Below, piece by piece: positions 1-9,873 of a stretch of 64,000 bases of DNA. The stretch is from Peptoniphilus harei. GTDB lineage: Bacteria > Bacillota > Clostridia > Tissierellales > Peptoniphilaceae. The stretch lies in assembly GCF_900454685.1 (NCBI RefSeq), contig NZ_UATM01000032.1, forward strand, positions 1,302,001 through 1,366,000, written 5' to 3'. Positions within the stretch are counted from its first letter, which is position 1. Every line of letters starts with the position of its first letter. The notes under the pieces were generated by a model. The model saw nothing but the letters and a program-made list of their open reading frames with translations. It made no database searches and was not told the DNA's origin. Made by a program: the position numbers and the translations under genes.

Positions 1-450
1 AACAGAATCTATTATTATTAAATCAACTGCATTAGATCTTACAAGGGCTTCTGTTATTTCTAAGGCTTGTTCACCAGTATCAGGTTGAGAAATAATTAGA
101 TTTTCAACGTCGACACCAAGGTTTTTTGCATATCCAGGGTCAAGAGCGTGTTCTGCATCTATAAAAGCTCCTGTACCGTCCATTTTTTGAGCTTCAGCTA
201 ACATATGAAGCGCCAAAGTAGTTTTACCTGAAGATTCAGGACCATAAACTTCAATAATTCTTCCCTTTGGTATACCGCCAATTCCAAGGGCAATATCCAG
301 GGCAAGTGATCCTGTTGGAATAGCATCAATGTCAAGCTTTACATCGTCTCCAAGAATCATTACGGATCCTTCACCATATTGTTTTTCTATTTTTGATAAA
401 ACATTGTGAAGAGCTTCTTGTTTTTCTTTACTTAAATTGCTTTCTTTCAT
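1..450 (-). CDS. recA: Recombinase RecA (N-terminal 150 codons; cut by window start)
   Basis: RecA is the ATP-dependent strand-exchange protein of homologous recombination and the co-protease that triggers LexA cleavage. The reverse complement of the first 450 bases reads in one open frame. It starts [14 protein letters not shown] and carries the RecA Walker A motif GPESSGKT (about residues 69-76), followed by [10 protein letters not shown] and a Walker B-like LIIIDSV at the window edge. The start ATG (450) is preceded by AGGAGTAATT. The ribosome binding site lies inside the end of cinA, whose stop codon is two bases away, so the two genes are surely co-transcribed, as in many Firmicutes. The remaining C-terminal part lies to the left of the window. 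Identity is very secure. Confidence 0.97.
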   Translation of the reverse strand, partial: MKESNLSKEKQEALHNVLSKIEKQYGEGSVMILGDDVKLDIDAIPTGSLALDIALGIGGIPKGRIIEVYGPESSGKTTLALHMLAEAQKMDGTGAFIDAEHALDPGYAKNLGVDVENLIISQPDTGEQALEITEALVRSNAVDLIIIDSV

Positions 451-452
451 AA

Positions 453-1688
453 TTACTCCTTAAAATTTTTCCTTAGTAAATAAAGAATTTGTGATAAAGT
501 CCTATTTACTGTGCTTCTGCGAATTTTATTTCTATCTCCTGAGAAGAAATAATGTTTAGTATTATAATTATCTTCACCAAAATATATACATGTGAAGACA
601 TTTCCTACTTCAGTTTCAGATGAATTTGGTCCTGCTTCACCAGTAGTTGAAACTCCAATATTAGCTTGAGTTCTTTCTTTTACACCCTTAGCCATTTCAT
701 ATGCAGTATTTTCACTTATTGCTCCAAACTTATCTAAAGTTTCTTTAGATACATTTAAGTTTTTATTTTTGGAACTATTTGAATAAGTTACAAAAGAGGA
801 CTCTAAAACATTTGATGCACCACTTACATCAGTAATTGCAGATGCCATCATACCACCAGTTATTGATTCGGCAAAAGAGATTTTTAAGTTATTTTTCTTT
901 AAAATATCCACAATCTGTTTTGAAACATCCTCATTATTTTCAGAATATATATGAGTTGTAAACTCCTTATATAGAGAATTTATAGTCTGTTCTATAGAAG
1001 ATTGTAACATATATTTTTCTTGACTTTTACCAATAATCTTGACTTCAGTATGTGTTCCATGGGCAAAAGTATTTATAGAAATACTCTTGTCAAGAAAATT
1101 CATCTTCCTTATTCTATCTTCGATTATGGATTCTCCAAGTCCAATAATATCAATAGATTTAACCATTATATTGTCCTTTGTAAAGGATTTGTTTGAAAAA
1201 TAATAGTCTAGCATTGGTTCCATTTCGTTGGGAGGTCCTGGAAGTAAGATTATTTTTTTATTGTCAAATTCAATGTATTCACCTAGGGCTACTCCCCACA
1301 TGTTTTCTATTTTTTCTGATCCTTCAATAAGCATAACCTGCTTTAGGTTATTAGGTGTCATATTTCTACCAAGTCTATTAAATCTATCTTCCATTTTTTG
1401 TTTCTCATCTTCATCAATGTAGACTCTTCTATTTAAAAACTTGGCAACAGCATCTCTTGTTAAATCATCTTCTGTTGGTCCTAGACCACCACATATAACA
1501 ATTAGGTCAGATTTTTTAGAAAGATATTTTAATTCTTCTACAATGTCATCTAATCCATCATCTACAGATACTTGTCTAATAACGTCTATTCCCATATCAG
1601 TTAGTTTTTCTGATATGTATTTTGAGTTAGTATTGGTAATGGATCCAATTAAGATCTCTGTACCAACTGTAAGAATACTTGCTTTCAT
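453..1688 (-). CDS. cinA: CinA: nicotinamide-nucleotide amidohydrolase / competence-damage protein
   Basis: 411 aa, the usual full length for two-domain CinA. The N-terminal half (about 1-170) is a molybdopterin-binding-like (MoCF/COG1058) domain with [18 protein letters not shown] and LPGPPNEM; this family has ADP-ribose pyrophosphatase activity in some members. The C-terminal half (about 255-411) is the PncC nicotinamide-mononucleotide deamidase domain with FAESITGG and STTGEAGP, which returns NMN to NAD synthesis. A good AAGGAGATTT site precedes the ATG. It sits between pgsA and recA, the classic cinA-recA arrangement, where read-through links it to recombination genes. Its role in competence here is not evident from the sequence. 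Confidence 0.95.
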   Translation of the reverse strand: MKASILTVGTEILIGSITNTNSKYISEKLTDMGIDVIRQVSVDDGLDDIVEELKYLSKKSDLIVICGGLGPTEDDLTRDAVAKFLNRRVYIDEDEKQKMEDRFNRLGRNMTPNNLKQVMLIEGSEKIENMWGVALGEYIEFDNKKIILLPGPPNEMEPMLDYYFSNKSFTKDNIMVKSIDIIGLGESIIEDRIRKMNFLDKSISINTFAHGTHTEVKIIGKSQEKYMLQSSIEQTINSLYKEFTTHIYSENNEDVSKQIVDILKKNNLKISFAESITGGMMASAITDVSGASNVLESSFVTYSNSSKNKNLNVSKETLDKFGAISENTAYEMAKGVKERTQANIGVSTTGEAGPNSSETEVGNVFTCIYFGEDNYNTKHYFFSGDRNKIRRSTVNRTLSQILYLLRKNFKE

Positions 1689-1696
1689 AAATCTCC

Positions 1697-2230
1697 TTAA
1701 ATGTTTTCTAGGTCTAAAACTTTTTTATTTTTAATTAAATAATCCGCTCCAGAAATAACAGTAAAGATTACAGCTAAGTAAAAAACTATCATTCCAGGAG
1801 TTTTAAAATCTTCTAATCCTGTTAAGAGTAAAATATTTGAAATAAGCTGTGTAACAGTTTTAAATTTTCCTAAAGGACTGGCAGCTATAGTGATATTTTC
1901 TGATGCCGCAATAATTCTAAAACCAGTAATTGTAAATTCTCTTGCTATAATAATGATTACGCCCCAAGCTGGCATCTCACCAGTACTAACTAGCATAATC
2001 ATAGCCGAACAAACTAAAATTTTATCAGCTAGAGGATCTGCAAATTTACCGAAGTTAGTAACTAAGTTGTCACGTCTTGCAATATGACCATCTAAAAAAT
2101 CAGTAAAAGAAGCTATAGCAAATATTGCAGTAGCTATTAGTCTAGAATTATTAAAATTAAAGTACATGCAAAGTACAAAAACGGGAACTAGAAGTGTCCT
2201 CATTAAAGTTAGTTTATTTGGAGTATTCAT
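1697..2230 (-). CDS. pgsA: CDP-diacylglycerol--glycerol-3-phosphate 3-phosphatidyltransferase
   Basis: 177 aa integral membrane enzyme making phosphatidylglycerol-phosphate, the committed step to phosphatidylglycerol and cardiolipin. The CDP-alcohol phosphotransferase signature DG-x2-AR-x8-G-x3-D-x3-D is seen as DGHIARRDN...GKFADPLADK around residues 47-71. Several hydrophobic helices follow. The start ATG overlaps the rimO stop as ATGA, so translation is probably coupled. The next gene downstream is cinA, 8 bp away. Confidence 0.94.
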   Translation of the reverse strand: MNTPNKLTLMRTLLVPVFVLCMYFNFNNSRLIATAIFAIASFTDFLDGHIARRDNLVTNFGKFADPLADKILVCSAMIMLVSTGEMPAWGVIIIIAREFTITGFRIIAASENITIAASPLGKFKTVTQLISNILLLTGLEDFKTPGMIVFYLAVIFTVISGADYLIKNKKVLDLENI

Positions 2231-3543
2231 ATTAATTCACCTACTAAGTCATAATCAAGACTATCAATTATTTCAACTTGGACAAAGTCTCCTATCTCAA
2301 GCTCTTTATCTGATTGAACATAAGTTACTCCATCTATTTCTGGAGAATCCATATATGTTCTTCCCACATAATTATTGTCATCAATCTTTTCTTCAATTAA
2401 AACTTCAAAAGTTTTTCCTAAATTCTTGGATAGAATTTCACCTGAAATGTCACTTTGGATAGCCATTATTTCGTTCTTTCTTTCTTCTTTAATATTATCT
2501 GGGATTTGTTCATCTAAGCTTGCAGCTCTAGTCCCCTCTTCCCTAGAGTATTCAAAAACACCTAGCTTATCAAATTTTATATCTTCAATAAAATCAACTA
2601 GTTGATCGAAATCTTCCTGATTTTCTCCTGGGAAACCAACAATAAAAGTCGTTCTAATAACAATGTCTGCTACAGATTTTCTCAAGTTCTTAAGAGTTTT
2701 TATTATATGGTCCTTACTTGTCTTCCTGTTCATATTTTTTAAGACATCATCAGATATGTGTTGAAGAGGCATATCTACGTAATTTACAAGCTTATCGTTG
2801 TTTTTAAATTCCTCTATCAAATCATCTGTAAAGTGATCAGGATAAAGATATAAAACTCTAATCCATTTTAATTCTTCTATTTTTGATATTTCTCTTATTA
2901 AATTGGCAAGTGAATATTTTGAGTAGAGGTCTATTCCATAATCAGTTGTATTTTGAGCTATGAGAATTATTTCTCTTGCTCCTTTACTTACAAGATATTC
3001 AACTTCCTTATATACATCTTCTATTTTTCTAGACCTATTTTTGCCACGTAATGAAGGAATAATGCAATAAGAACAGTTATTATTACATCCTTCAGAGATT
3101 TTCACATATTCTGTTGTATTAACTTTTTCTTTTCTAATGCCTTCTAGATAAGCAGAGTTTAAATTGTCAGTCTTTACAAATAAATCACCTGATAGACTTC
3201 TATCTAATAGCTCATTTATATATTCAATATTACCTGTTCCAAGTATACCGTCTATTTCAGGAATTTCTTTTATTAGCTCTTCAGGATATCTTTGAGCTAG
3301 ACAACCTGATAGAAGAACCTTTTTACATCGTCCCTCATTTTTATATTCTACTGACTCAAGTATTGTGTCAATAGATTCTTCTTTAGCCGCATCAATAAAC
3401 CCGCAAGTATTTACGATTAAAATGTCGGCTTCGTTTGGATTCTCTACCATTTTATATTTATCTTTATCTAAAAGTGAGTACATCATAGAAGAGTCTACAT
3501 CATTTTTTGAGCAACCCAATGTAACTATGTGGACATTATTCAT
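2227..3543 (-). CDS. rimO: Ribosomal protein S12 methylthiotransferase RimO
   Basis: Radical SAM enzyme that adds a methylthio group to the conserved aspartate of ribosomal protein S12. Three regions are visible. The UPF0004 domain has TLGCSKNDVD, NTCGFI and LSGCLAQ cysteines that hold the second 4Fe-4S cluster. The radical SAM core has CNNNCSYC (about residue 155). A C-terminal TRAM domain follows. I place the start at the ATG at 3543 (MNNVHIV), because AGGTGA lies just upstream; a GTG three codons earlier is also in frame. The start lies inside the end of ftsK (8 bp overlap) and the stop overlaps pgsA. RimO rather than MiaB is favoured by the GCSKN motif and the length of about 440 aa. Confidence 0.93.
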   Translation of the reverse strand: MNNVHIVTLGCSKNDVDSSMMYSLLDKDKYKMVENPNEADILIVNTCGFIDAAKEESIDTILESVEYKNEGRCKKVLLSGCLAQRYPEELIKEIPEIDGILGTGNIEYINELLDRSLSGDLFVKTDNLNSAYLEGIRKEKVNTTEYVKISEGCNNNCSYCIIPSLRGKNRSRKIEDVYKEVEYLVSKGAREIILIAQNTTDYGIDLYSKYSLANLIREISKIEELKWIRVLYLYPDHFTDDLIEEFKNNDKLVNYVDMPLQHISDDVLKNMNRKTSKDHIIKTLKNLRKSVADIVIRTTFIVGFPGENQEDFDQLVDFIEDIKFDKLGVFEYSREEGTRAASLDEQIPDNIKEERKNEIMAIQSDISGEILSKNLGKTFEVLIEEKIDDNNYVGRTYMDSPEIDGVTYVQSDKELEIGDFVQVEIIDSLDYDLVGELI

Positions 3544-5902
3544 CTTCATCACCTAAAATCATTTCTAATTCTTCCTTTGTTTTTAAAAGCTTACGAGGTT
3601 TAGAACCTTCGTGAGGTCCTATTATACCCAGTTCTTCCATTTGATCAACGATCCTACCAGCCCTTGAATAGCCGACCTTTAGCTTTCTCTGTATATAGGA
3701 TATTGAGGCTTGCTCATCATTTACAACGAGCTCTACGGCCTCTTTGAAAAGTGGATCTTTTTCATTATCAATCTTTACCTTTTTGTCCTCAATTGCTTGT
3801 TCTATCTTTGATTCAACAGTATTTTTAATTTCATTATTATTTTTTACAAAATCAACAAGTCTTTCAACTTCGCTATCACTAATGAAAGCTCCTTGAATTC
3901 TTTTTGCTTTTGGATATTTACTTGGATAGAATAACATATCTCCTTTTCCAAGTAGTTTTTCAGCACCACCCATGTCAAGAATAGTTCTTGAGTCTACAGA
4001 AGATGCTACGGCAAAGGCTATACGAGATGGTACGTTTGCCTTTATTGTTCCTGTGATTACATCAACAGAGGGTCTTTGAGTTGCAAGTATTAAATGCATT
4101 CCTGCAGCTCTTGCCTTTTGAGCAAGTCTTGCGATATATTCTTCAATCTCTTTTGAAGCAACCATCATAAGATCTGCTAACTCATCTACAATTATTAATA
4201 TCTTAGGAAGTTTTTCATCTTCCCTTCCCTCAGCAACCATCTTTTTATTAAATCCCTTTAAATCCCTTACGTGATTTTCAGCAAAAGCTTGATATCTTTT
4301 CTCCATTTCATCAACAGCCCAGTTAAGAGCAAAGGCTGCTTTCTTAGGGTTAGTCACTACATCTATTAAAAGATGAGGTATGCCATTATATACACTAAGC
4401 TCAACAACTTTGGGGTCTATAAGCATTAACTTCACATCTTTAGGAGATGACTTATAAATAACACTTGTAATTATTGAATTAATACATACTGATTTACCTG
4501 AACCAGTAGCACCAGCAATTAAAAGATGAGGCATGTCTTCCATGCCAGAGATTAGTACGTTGCCTTCAACGTCTTTACCTAGGGCAAGTGGAATATCAGA
4601 CTTACTATTTTTAAATTCTTTGGACTCAATTAGTTCCTTGAGGCTAACAGAATCTTTCTCCTTATTAGGAACTTCAATGCCAACCACTGTTTTACCAGGT
4701 ATGGGTGCTTCAATACGCAAGTCAGAACTTGCCAGAGCCATAGCTATATTGTCACTTAAACCAACAATCCTAGATAGTTTTATTCCTGGTGCAGGCTTTA
4801 ATTCATAGGATGTAATAACCGGTCCACGATTTATAGCCACTACCTTTGAATCAATACCAAAGTTTTTCATAGTATTTTCAATTATTTTTCCTTTTTCAAG
4901 TACTTCATCTTTAGAAAAATTACCTTTTGAAGGAATTCTCTCTAGAAGTGCTGTATCTGGATAAGTATATACAAATTCTTCTTCTTTTTTGTGCTCAATA
5001 TCATCCTTTATTGTATCCACTACCTCGTCTTCAATTTTTTCTTGAGCTTTTTGAGGAGTTACTTCATCTTCCTTTAAATTTATGTTTTCATCAATTTCTT
5101 CAAAATCATTATTTTCAGTTAAAGAATCCTCTGAATAGTCTTTAACAATTAAGTCTTCAGTAAAGTTATCATAATTTTCAGATTTTGTTTCTTCTTTAAG
5201 TTTTTGTTTTTCAACTTTTTTATTTTCTTTTAGAGCTTTTTTCTTATCTTTCTCTTCAGCCTTTAATTTTTTCTCTTTTATTTTCTCTTCACGAGCAATT
5301 TTTTTATCATTAAAGTATTCTCCAAGGTCTTCAAAAGCCATTATTATTTGTTCCATATTAGGCCTTAACATTAAGTAAATTGAAGCAATTATAATTAGGC
5401 TGAGAATAATATAAGTTCCAAGTGAACCCAAAAGTTTATAAGAGAAGAATCCGAAGATTGCTCCAATTATACCTCCACTTCTAGTTATATCCATGTACTC
5501 CGTTGATTTTACTATTCTTTCAATTAGAGTCATGTCCATTTCTTTAGATCCATCTAAGAAAACTAAAGTGCAAAGAAGTATAATTAAAGTATAAACTATA
5601 TAGGAAGACATTCGATTTTTAGTAGCTTGAAGGTTAAAGAGTATTCCCCAAAAAATAAAAAGTAAGGGGATAGCAAAGTTTGCAGAACCTGCTAAAACAG
5701 AAAATAGTTTATATACTAATGCCCCAACGATTCCCATTCTTTGACTATATAAGCATATAAAGAAGACTATTCCAATAACTATTAGAAATAGTCCCTTAAT
5801 TTCTCGTCCATTATCTATTTCAGAAGATATTTTTCTCCTATTAATTTTTTTATTATTATTTTTCTTTTTAGTTTTTTTATTTGTTTTTATATTTCTTTTC
5901 AA
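3536..5902 (-). CDS. ftsK: DNA translocase FtsK/SpoIIIE
   Basis: 788 aa septal DNA pump that moves chromosome termini out of the closing septum. Order of parts: basic cytoplasmic N-terminus; four hydrophobic segments (about 35-52, 60-95, 101-118, 144-178); a charged Lys/Glu-rich linker (179-305); the RecA-like motor with Walker A GATGSGKS (about 464-471), Walker B IIVDELADLM and ATQRPS; and a C-terminal gamma winged helix (about 715-788) that reads KOPS/SRS sites. The start is TTG at 5902, with GAGGTG seven bases upstream; no ATG fits better. Length matches the SpoIIIE type rather than the long proteobacterial FtsK. The gene lies 38 bp after dut. Confidence 0.95.
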   Translation of the reverse strand: MKRNIKTNKKTKKKNNNKKINRRKISSEIDNGREIKGLFLIVIGIVFFICLYSQRMGIVGALVYKLFSVLAGSANFAIPLLFIFWGILFNLQATKNRMSSYIVYTLIILLCTLVFLDGSKEMDMTLIERIVKSTEYMDITRSGGIIGAIFGFFSYKLLGSLGTYIILSLIIIASIYLMLRPNMEQIIMAFEDLGEYFNDKKIAREEKIKEKKLKAEEKDKKKALKENKKVEKQKLKEETKSENYDNFTEDLIVKDYSEDSLTENNDFEEIDENINLKEDEVTPQKAQEKIEDEVVDTIKDDIEHKKEEEFVYTYPDTALLERIPSKGNFSKDEVLEKGKIIENTMKNFGIDSKVVAINRGPVITSYELKPAPGIKLSRIVGLSDNIAMALASSDLRIEAPIPGKTVVGIEVPNKEKDSVSLKELIESKEFKNSKSDIPLALGKDVEGNVLISGMEDMPHLLIAGATGSGKSVCINSIITSVIYKSSPKDVKLMLIDPKVVELSVYNGIPHLLIDVVTNPKKAAFALNWAVDEMEKRYQAFAENHVRDLKGFNKKMVAEGREDEKLPKILIIVDELADLMMVASKEIEEYIARLAQKARAAGMHLILATQRPSVDVITGTIKANVPSRIAFAVASSVDSRTILDMGGAEKLLGKGDMLFYPSKYPKAKRIQGAFISDSEVERLVDFVKNNNEIKNTVESKIEQAIEDKKVKIDNEKDPLFKEAVELVVNDEQASISYIQRKLKVGYSRAGRIVDQMEELGIIGPHEGSKPRKLLKTKEELEMILGDEDE

Positions 5903-5940
5903 GAGCTAGCACCTCATTAATATTATAACAATTTGTGCCC

Positions 5941-6372
5941 TTAAAGACCAGTATGACCGAAGCCTCCATCACTTCTTTCGGTATCACTAATCTCCTCTAC
6001 TTCAACTATATCGGGAATTTCAATTTTCATAAAAACAACTTGGGCAATCCTATCGCCATCTTCTATGACAACATCATCTATACTCATATTAATTAGAATC
6101 ACCTTCAATTCTCCCCTATAATCAGAATCAATAGTTCCAATACCATTTGGAAGTCCTAGGCCTTTTTTTAATGCTAAGCCTGATCTAGCTCTAACTTGAG
6201 CTTCATAACCTTTTTCGAATTCGAAATAAAGACCTGTTGGAACTAGCACTCTATCTAGAGGTTTTAAAACTAAATCTTCATCTAGATTAGCTCTTAAGTC
6301 CATTCCTGAAGAGCCATCTGTTTCATACTTAGGCAGAGGATGCTTACTTTTATTAATAACTTTTAATTTCAT
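5941..6372 (-). CDS. dut: dUTP diphosphatase (trimeric Dut)
   Basis: Hydrolyses dUTP to dUMP and pyrophosphate, keeping uracil out of DNA and feeding dTMP synthesis. 143 aa with the five motifs of trimeric dUTPases: [32 protein letters not shown](VV) and the C-terminal arm [10 protein letters not shown] that closes over the active site. I chose the ATG at 6372 (MKLKVINK), preceded by AAAGGAGAATTT. A longer frame beginning at 6396 would have to be translated through the pnp terminator hairpin and has no ribosome binding site. Confidence 0.95.
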   Translation of the reverse strand: MKLKVINKSKHPLPKYETDGSSGMDLRANLDEDLVLKPLDRVLVPTGLYFEFEKGYEAQVRARSGLALKKGLGLPNGIGTIDSDYRGELKVILINMSIDDVVIEDGDRIAQVVFMKIEIPDIVEVEEISDTERSDGGFGHTGL

Positions 6373-6383
6373 AAATTCTCCTT

Positions 6384-6416
6384 TAAAAAATCGCATTAAA
6401 ATAAATTCTAATGCGA
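6384..6416 (-). terminator. Intrinsic terminator after pnp
   Basis: On the minus strand TCGCATTA and TAATGCGA (6409-6416 and 6391-6398) form an 8-bp perfect stem, extendable inward, followed by a run of T (6385-6390). It lies 12 bp past the pnp stop and just before the dut ribosome binding site. It ends the rpsO-pnp unit or attenuates read-through into dut-ftsK-rimO-pgsA-cinA-recA. Confidence 0.85.
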
Positions 6417-6427
6417 CTTAACTTTAC

Positions 6428-8539
6428 TTATTTATTTTCTTCTTTCTTGGAATTATCTTCTCTTTTAATAAGAGCTTTTCTTGATAGAGAAATCTTACCT
6501 GTATCTTTGGCTATGTCAATTACTTTAACTTCAACTGAATCGCCAACTTTTAATACATCTTCTACATTGTTAGTTCTTTCATGAGCAATTTCAGAAATGT
6601 GAAGGAGACCTTCTGTTCCTTTTTTAATTTCTACGAAAGCTCCAAACTTAACAATTTTCTTAACCTTTCCTAGATAAACTTCTCCAACTTCAATTTCTTT
6701 TACTATATCTTCAATGATTGCAATAGCTTCTTTAGCTTTTTCATCACTATCAGATAAGATAGAAATTTTTCCGTCATCATCAATATCGATTTTTACACCA
6801 GTTTGTTCAATAATTTTATTTATTATCTTTCCACCAGCACCAATAACTTCTCCAATTCTTTCTGGATCAATAGAAATCATGTGGATTATTGGAGCATACT
6901 TGGAAAGCTCTTCTCTTGGTTTTTCAATTGTTGTAGCAAGATGATCTAAAATCTCAAATCTAGCATCTTTTGCTCTATCAAGAGCAGTTTCAAGAATTTC
7001 TTTTTTAATACCTTCAACCTTAATATCCATTTGGATAGCTGTGATACCCTTTCTTGTACCTGCTACCTTAAAGTCCATATCTCCAAAGTGGTCTTCCAAA
7101 CCTTGGATATCAGTCAGTATTTTTATAACTCCATCTTCTTCAATAAGACCCATAGCTATACCTGCAACAGGTGCCTTGATAGGTACACCTGCATCCATTA
7201 GGGCAAGAGTTGATCCACAGATAGATGCTTGAGAAGAAGATCCATTAGAAGATAATACTTCTGAAACAACCCTTATTGTATATGGGAAGACTTCTGAATC
7301 TGGAATTACTGGAAGTAGAGCTCTCTCTGCAAGAGCACCGTGACCAATTTCACGTCTACCAGGAGACCTAGATGGTTTTGTATCTCCAACACAGAATCCT
7401 GGGAAATTATAGTGGTGAATATATCTCTTTGGTTTGTCATCTCCAAGTCCATCAATAACTTGCTCTTCAGAGATTGCACCTAGAGTGGCAATTGAAAGCA
7501 CTTGAGTTTGTCCTCTTGTAAATAAGCCTGAACCATGAGTTCTTGGTAGAACACTAACTTCAGATGATAGATGTCTAATTTCATCTAGTTTTCTATCATC
7601 AGGCCTTCTTTCTTCTTCAAGAATGCCACGTCTAATTTCAGTAACTTCAATTTCTTCAATTGCAGCTGAAATATCTTTTGAGTGTTCTTCCATAAGGTCC
7701 ACGAAGTGTTCTCTAATAGCTTCTTTAGCTTTTTCAGTGTTTTCTTCTCTTACAACCTTATCTTTTTCTCTAATAGCATTAACTAGTAAATCTTTACCAA
7801 AATCTTTTACCTTAGCTACAATTTCTTCGTCAGCTTTAAATACTTCGTATTCAGCTTTTTCTTTTCCAACTTCACTAGAAATTTCTTCTACAAACTCACA
7901 AATATCTTTTATAACTTCGTGACCTTCTAGAATAGCTTCAAGCATTTCAGATTCACTTACTTCTTGCGCACCAGCCTCTACCATCATAATTGCAGTCTTT
8001 GTTCCAGCAAGAGATAAGTTTATTTTAGAATTGTTTCTCTCTTCTTCGTTAGGATTTATGATATATTTTCCGTCAATATATCCAACTTCAACTGAACCTG
8101 TAGGTCCATCAAAAGGAATATCAGAAATAGAAAGAGCAATAGAAGAACCTATCATTGCAACAATTTCAGGTGAATGATCTTGATCAACACTTAAAACAGT
8201 TGCTACTATGTGTACATCATTTCTATAACCTTCTGGGAAAAGAGGTCTAAGTGGTCTATCAATTAGTCTAGCGGATAGGGTAGCCTTTTCGCTAGGTCTT
8301 CCCTCTCTCTTGATAAATCCTCCAGGGATTTTACCAACTGCATACATTTTTTCTTCATAGTCTACACTTAGAGGAAAAAAGTCGATTCCCTCTCTTGGCT
8401 TAGAAGAAGATGTAGCTGTAACAAGTACAACAGTATCTCCATATTGTACTAAACAAGCACCATTTGCTTGCTCAGCAACTTTTCCAATTGTTACTTTTAA
8501 CTGAGAACCTGCAAGATCCATAGTATAAGTTTTTTCCAT
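6428..8539 (-). CDS. pnp: Polyribonucleotide nucleotidyltransferase (PNPase)
   Basis: Phosphorolytic 3'-5' exoribonuclease and degradosome partner. 703 aa in the standard order: two RNase PH domains (about 1-220 and 300-540) separated by an alpha-helical domain, then KH (about 555-615, [16 protein letters not shown]) and S1 (about 620-690, [20 protein letters not shown]). Family motifs such as [22 protein letters not shown] and [12 protein letters not shown] are intact. A short charged tail ([12 protein letters not shown]) closes the protein. The start ATG follows AAGGAGGAAATA. It is downstream of rpsO, the conserved rpsO-pnp pair. Confidence 0.97.
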   Translation of the reverse strand: MEKTYTMDLAGSQLKVTIGKVAEQANGACLVQYGDTVVLVTATSSSKPREGIDFFPLSVDYEEKMYAVGKIPGGFIKREGRPSEKATLSARLIDRPLRPLFPEGYRNDVHIVATVLSVDQDHSPEIVAMIGSSIALSISDIPFDGPTGSVEVGYIDGKYIINPNEEERNNSKINLSLAGTKTAIMMVEAGAQEVSESEMLEAILEGHEVIKDICEFVEEISSEVGKEKAEYEVFKADEEIVAKVKDFGKDLLVNAIREKDKVVREENTEKAKEAIREHFVDLMEEHSKDISAAIEEIEVTEIRRGILEEERRPDDRKLDEIRHLSSEVSVLPRTHGSGLFTRGQTQVLSIATLGAISEEQVIDGLGDDKPKRYIHHYNFPGFCVGDTKPSRSPGRREIGHGALAERALLPVIPDSEVFPYTIRVVSEVLSSNGSSSQASICGSTLALMDAGVPIKAPVAGIAMGLIEEDGVIKILTDIQGLEDHFGDMDFKVAGTRKGITAIQMDIKVEGIKKEILETALDRAKDARFEILDHLATTIEKPREELSKYAPIIHMISIDPERIGEVIGAGGKIINKIIEQTGVKIDIDDDGKISILSDSDEKAKEAIAIIEDIVKEIEVGEVYLGKVKKIVKFGAFVEIKKGTEGLLHISEIAHERTNNVEDVLKVGDSVEVKVIDIAKDTGKISLSRKALIKREDNSKKEENK

Positions 8540-8555
8540 TATTTCCTCCTTCTAA

Positions 8556-8579
8556 TAAGAAAGAGCGGAATTACCGCTC
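8556..8579 (-). terminator. Terminator-like hairpin between rpsO and pnp
   Basis: Minus strand GAGCGG-TAATT-CCGCTC (8574-8579 with 8563-8568) followed by TTTCTT, starting 4 bp after the rpsO stop and ending just before the pnp ribosome binding site. The short stem and imperfect U tract suggest partial termination, or an RNA-processing/stability element that sets the rpsO to pnp ratio. Confidence 0.6.
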
Positions 8580-8582
8580 CTA

Positions 8583-8849
8583 TTATCCTCTGATTTGTAG
8601 TTTTTTAATAAGTGTACGATATCTTTCTATATCCTTATTCTTTAAATATCTTAATAAGTTTCTTCTTTTACCTACCATTTTAAGAAGTCCTCTTCTTGAG
8701 TGGTGGTCTTTTTTGTGAACTCTTAAATGTTCGTTTAAATCGTTAATTCTTCTAGTAAGAATTGCAATTTGAACTTCTGGTGATCCTGTGTCACCTTCGT
8801 GTGTTTTAAATTCGTCAATAATAATTTGTTTGATATTTGTTTCTAACAT
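8583..8849 (-). CDS. rpsO: 30S ribosomal protein S15
   Basis: 88 aa, the standard length. S15 is a primary binder of the 16S rRNA central domain and also contacts 23S rRNA (bridge B4). Diagnostic family segments are seen: [31 protein letters not shown] and [10 protein letters not shown]. The start ATG is preceded by AGGAGGAAAAT. It has its own promoter and a structured leader upstream and is followed by pnp, the order found across Firmicutes and proteobacteria. Confidence 0.98.
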   Translation of the reverse strand: MLETNIKQIIIDEFKTHEGDTGSPEVQIAILTRRINDLNEHLRVHKKDHHSRRGLLKMVGKRRNLLRYLKNKDIERYRTLIKKLQIRG

Positions 8850-8872
8850 ATTTTCCTCCTAAATTTTTTAGA

Positions 8873-8925
8873 TAAAGCTAATCAAAGTAGGCGTCGAGGA
8901 GCGACCAACTGTGAATAGCTATTTA
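8873..8925 (-). promoter_or_regulatory. Candidate structured rpsO leader (S15 autoregulation)
   Basis: The untranslated leader can fold with an outer stem (minus-strand TAAATAGCT with AGCTTTA, one bulge; 8917-8925 with 8873-8879). Inside is a hairpin ending in GTCG-CTCCT-CGAC (8902-8905 with 8893-8896). Several bacteria control rpsO through leader RNAs that imitate the S15 rRNA site, often three-way junctions or GU/GC helices. The match here is by position and shape only. Confidence 0.4.
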
Positions 8926-8934
8926 ACCTTAAAT

Positions 8935-8963
8935 ATCTTACCATATAAAGGCTGGCTTGTAAA
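8935..8963 (-). promoter_or_regulatory. Promoter for rpsO-pnp
   Basis: Minus strand TTTACA (8958-8963), 17-base spacer, TAAGAT (8935-8940). It begins right at the ribF stop, so rpsO-pnp can be transcribed independently of the long rimP-ribF operon. Confidence 0.65.
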
Positions 8964-8964
8964 G

Positions 8965-9873
8965 TCATCTATTCCTTGTAACTAAAACATCTTTAGCAAT
9001 CTGATCGAATAATTCTTCTATGGAATCAAATTTCAATTCAGGTCTTACAAAATCTAAAAGTTCAAGCTCAACAATTTCCCCATAAATATCTCTATCAAAA
9101 TCAAGTATATGAGCTTCAATTTTTATCCCATCATGCTCAACAGTTGGGTTTGTACCAATGTTAGTTGAAGCTTTAAACCTCTCTCCATTTATAATAATAT
9201 CTGTGTCATAAACTCCATATCTCGGAATTACAAAATTATCTACTAATTTTAAGTTGGCAGTTGGATATCCCATTTTTTTTCCAAGACCTTTTGCATGTAT
9301 AATTTCCCCAATTAGCTTATAGGGTCTTGATAAAAGATCATTAGCCTCTTTTATCCTACCTTCTTCAATTAAGTTTCTTATTAGGGTCGATGAAATTTTC
9401 TCTCCATGAGATGAAATTTGATTAATAACATCAATAGTATCAAATAAATCTTTATTTTCTAATAAAAAATCCACATCGCCAGATTTTTTAAATCCATAAG
9501 TGTAATCATAACCTACAACAACTCCTCTAATTTTAAGATTATCTGCTAGAAAATCTTTTAAGAACATCTTAGGAGTGTAAGCCATAAATTCTCTTGTAAA
9601 GTTTATAAGATAAATTATATCAACTCCTAGATTTTCTAGAATTTCAAATTTAGTTTGATTTGTTGTTATAATGTCCTTTTTACCGACCTTAATAAGGTTG
9701 TCAGTGTGTTCATTAAATAACAATATGCTAGACTTAATATTTAAATCATCAGCTCTTGCAACTGCTTTATTAATTAATTCCATATGGCCCTTATGAACAC
9801 CATCAAAGTTTCCTAGGGCAATAACTGAATCTTCGTCTGCTATATAATTTAAGTCAATTTCAATTATTTTCAT
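8965..9873 (-). CDS. ribF: Bifunctional riboflavin kinase / FAD synthetase RibF
   Basis: 302 aa. Makes FMN and then FAD from riboflavin. The N-terminal FAD synthetase nucleotidyltransferase domain shows ALGNFDGVHKGHMEL (about 20-34) and the ISS-like segment SHGEKISSTLIR (about 155-166). The C-terminal riboflavin kinase domain shows GLGKKMGYPTANL and the TNIGTNPT loop. The start ATG overlaps the truB stop by 4 bp and has AGGTGATTT before it. It ends the infB operon; truB-ribF order is common in Firmicutes. Confidence 0.95.
   Translation of the reverse strand: MKIIEIDLNYIADEDSVIALGNFDGVHKGHMELINKAVARADDLNIKSSILLFNEHTDNLIKVGKKDIITTNQTKFEILENLGVDIIYLINFTREFMAYTPKMFLKDFLADNLKIRGVVVGYDYTYGFKKSGDVDFLLENKDLFDTIDVINQISSHGEKISSTLIRNLIEEGRIKEANDLLSRPYKLIGEIIHAKGLGKKMGYPTANLKLVDNFVIPRYGVYDTDIIINGERFKASTNIGTNPTVEHDGIKIEAHILDFDRDIYGEIVELELLDFVRPELKFDSIEELFDQIAKDVLVTRNR

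Noticed and set aside
4927-5145. Plus-strand open frame opposite the FtsK linker
   Set aside because: Shadow of the Lys/Glu-rich linker; no ribosome site and no recognisable protein.
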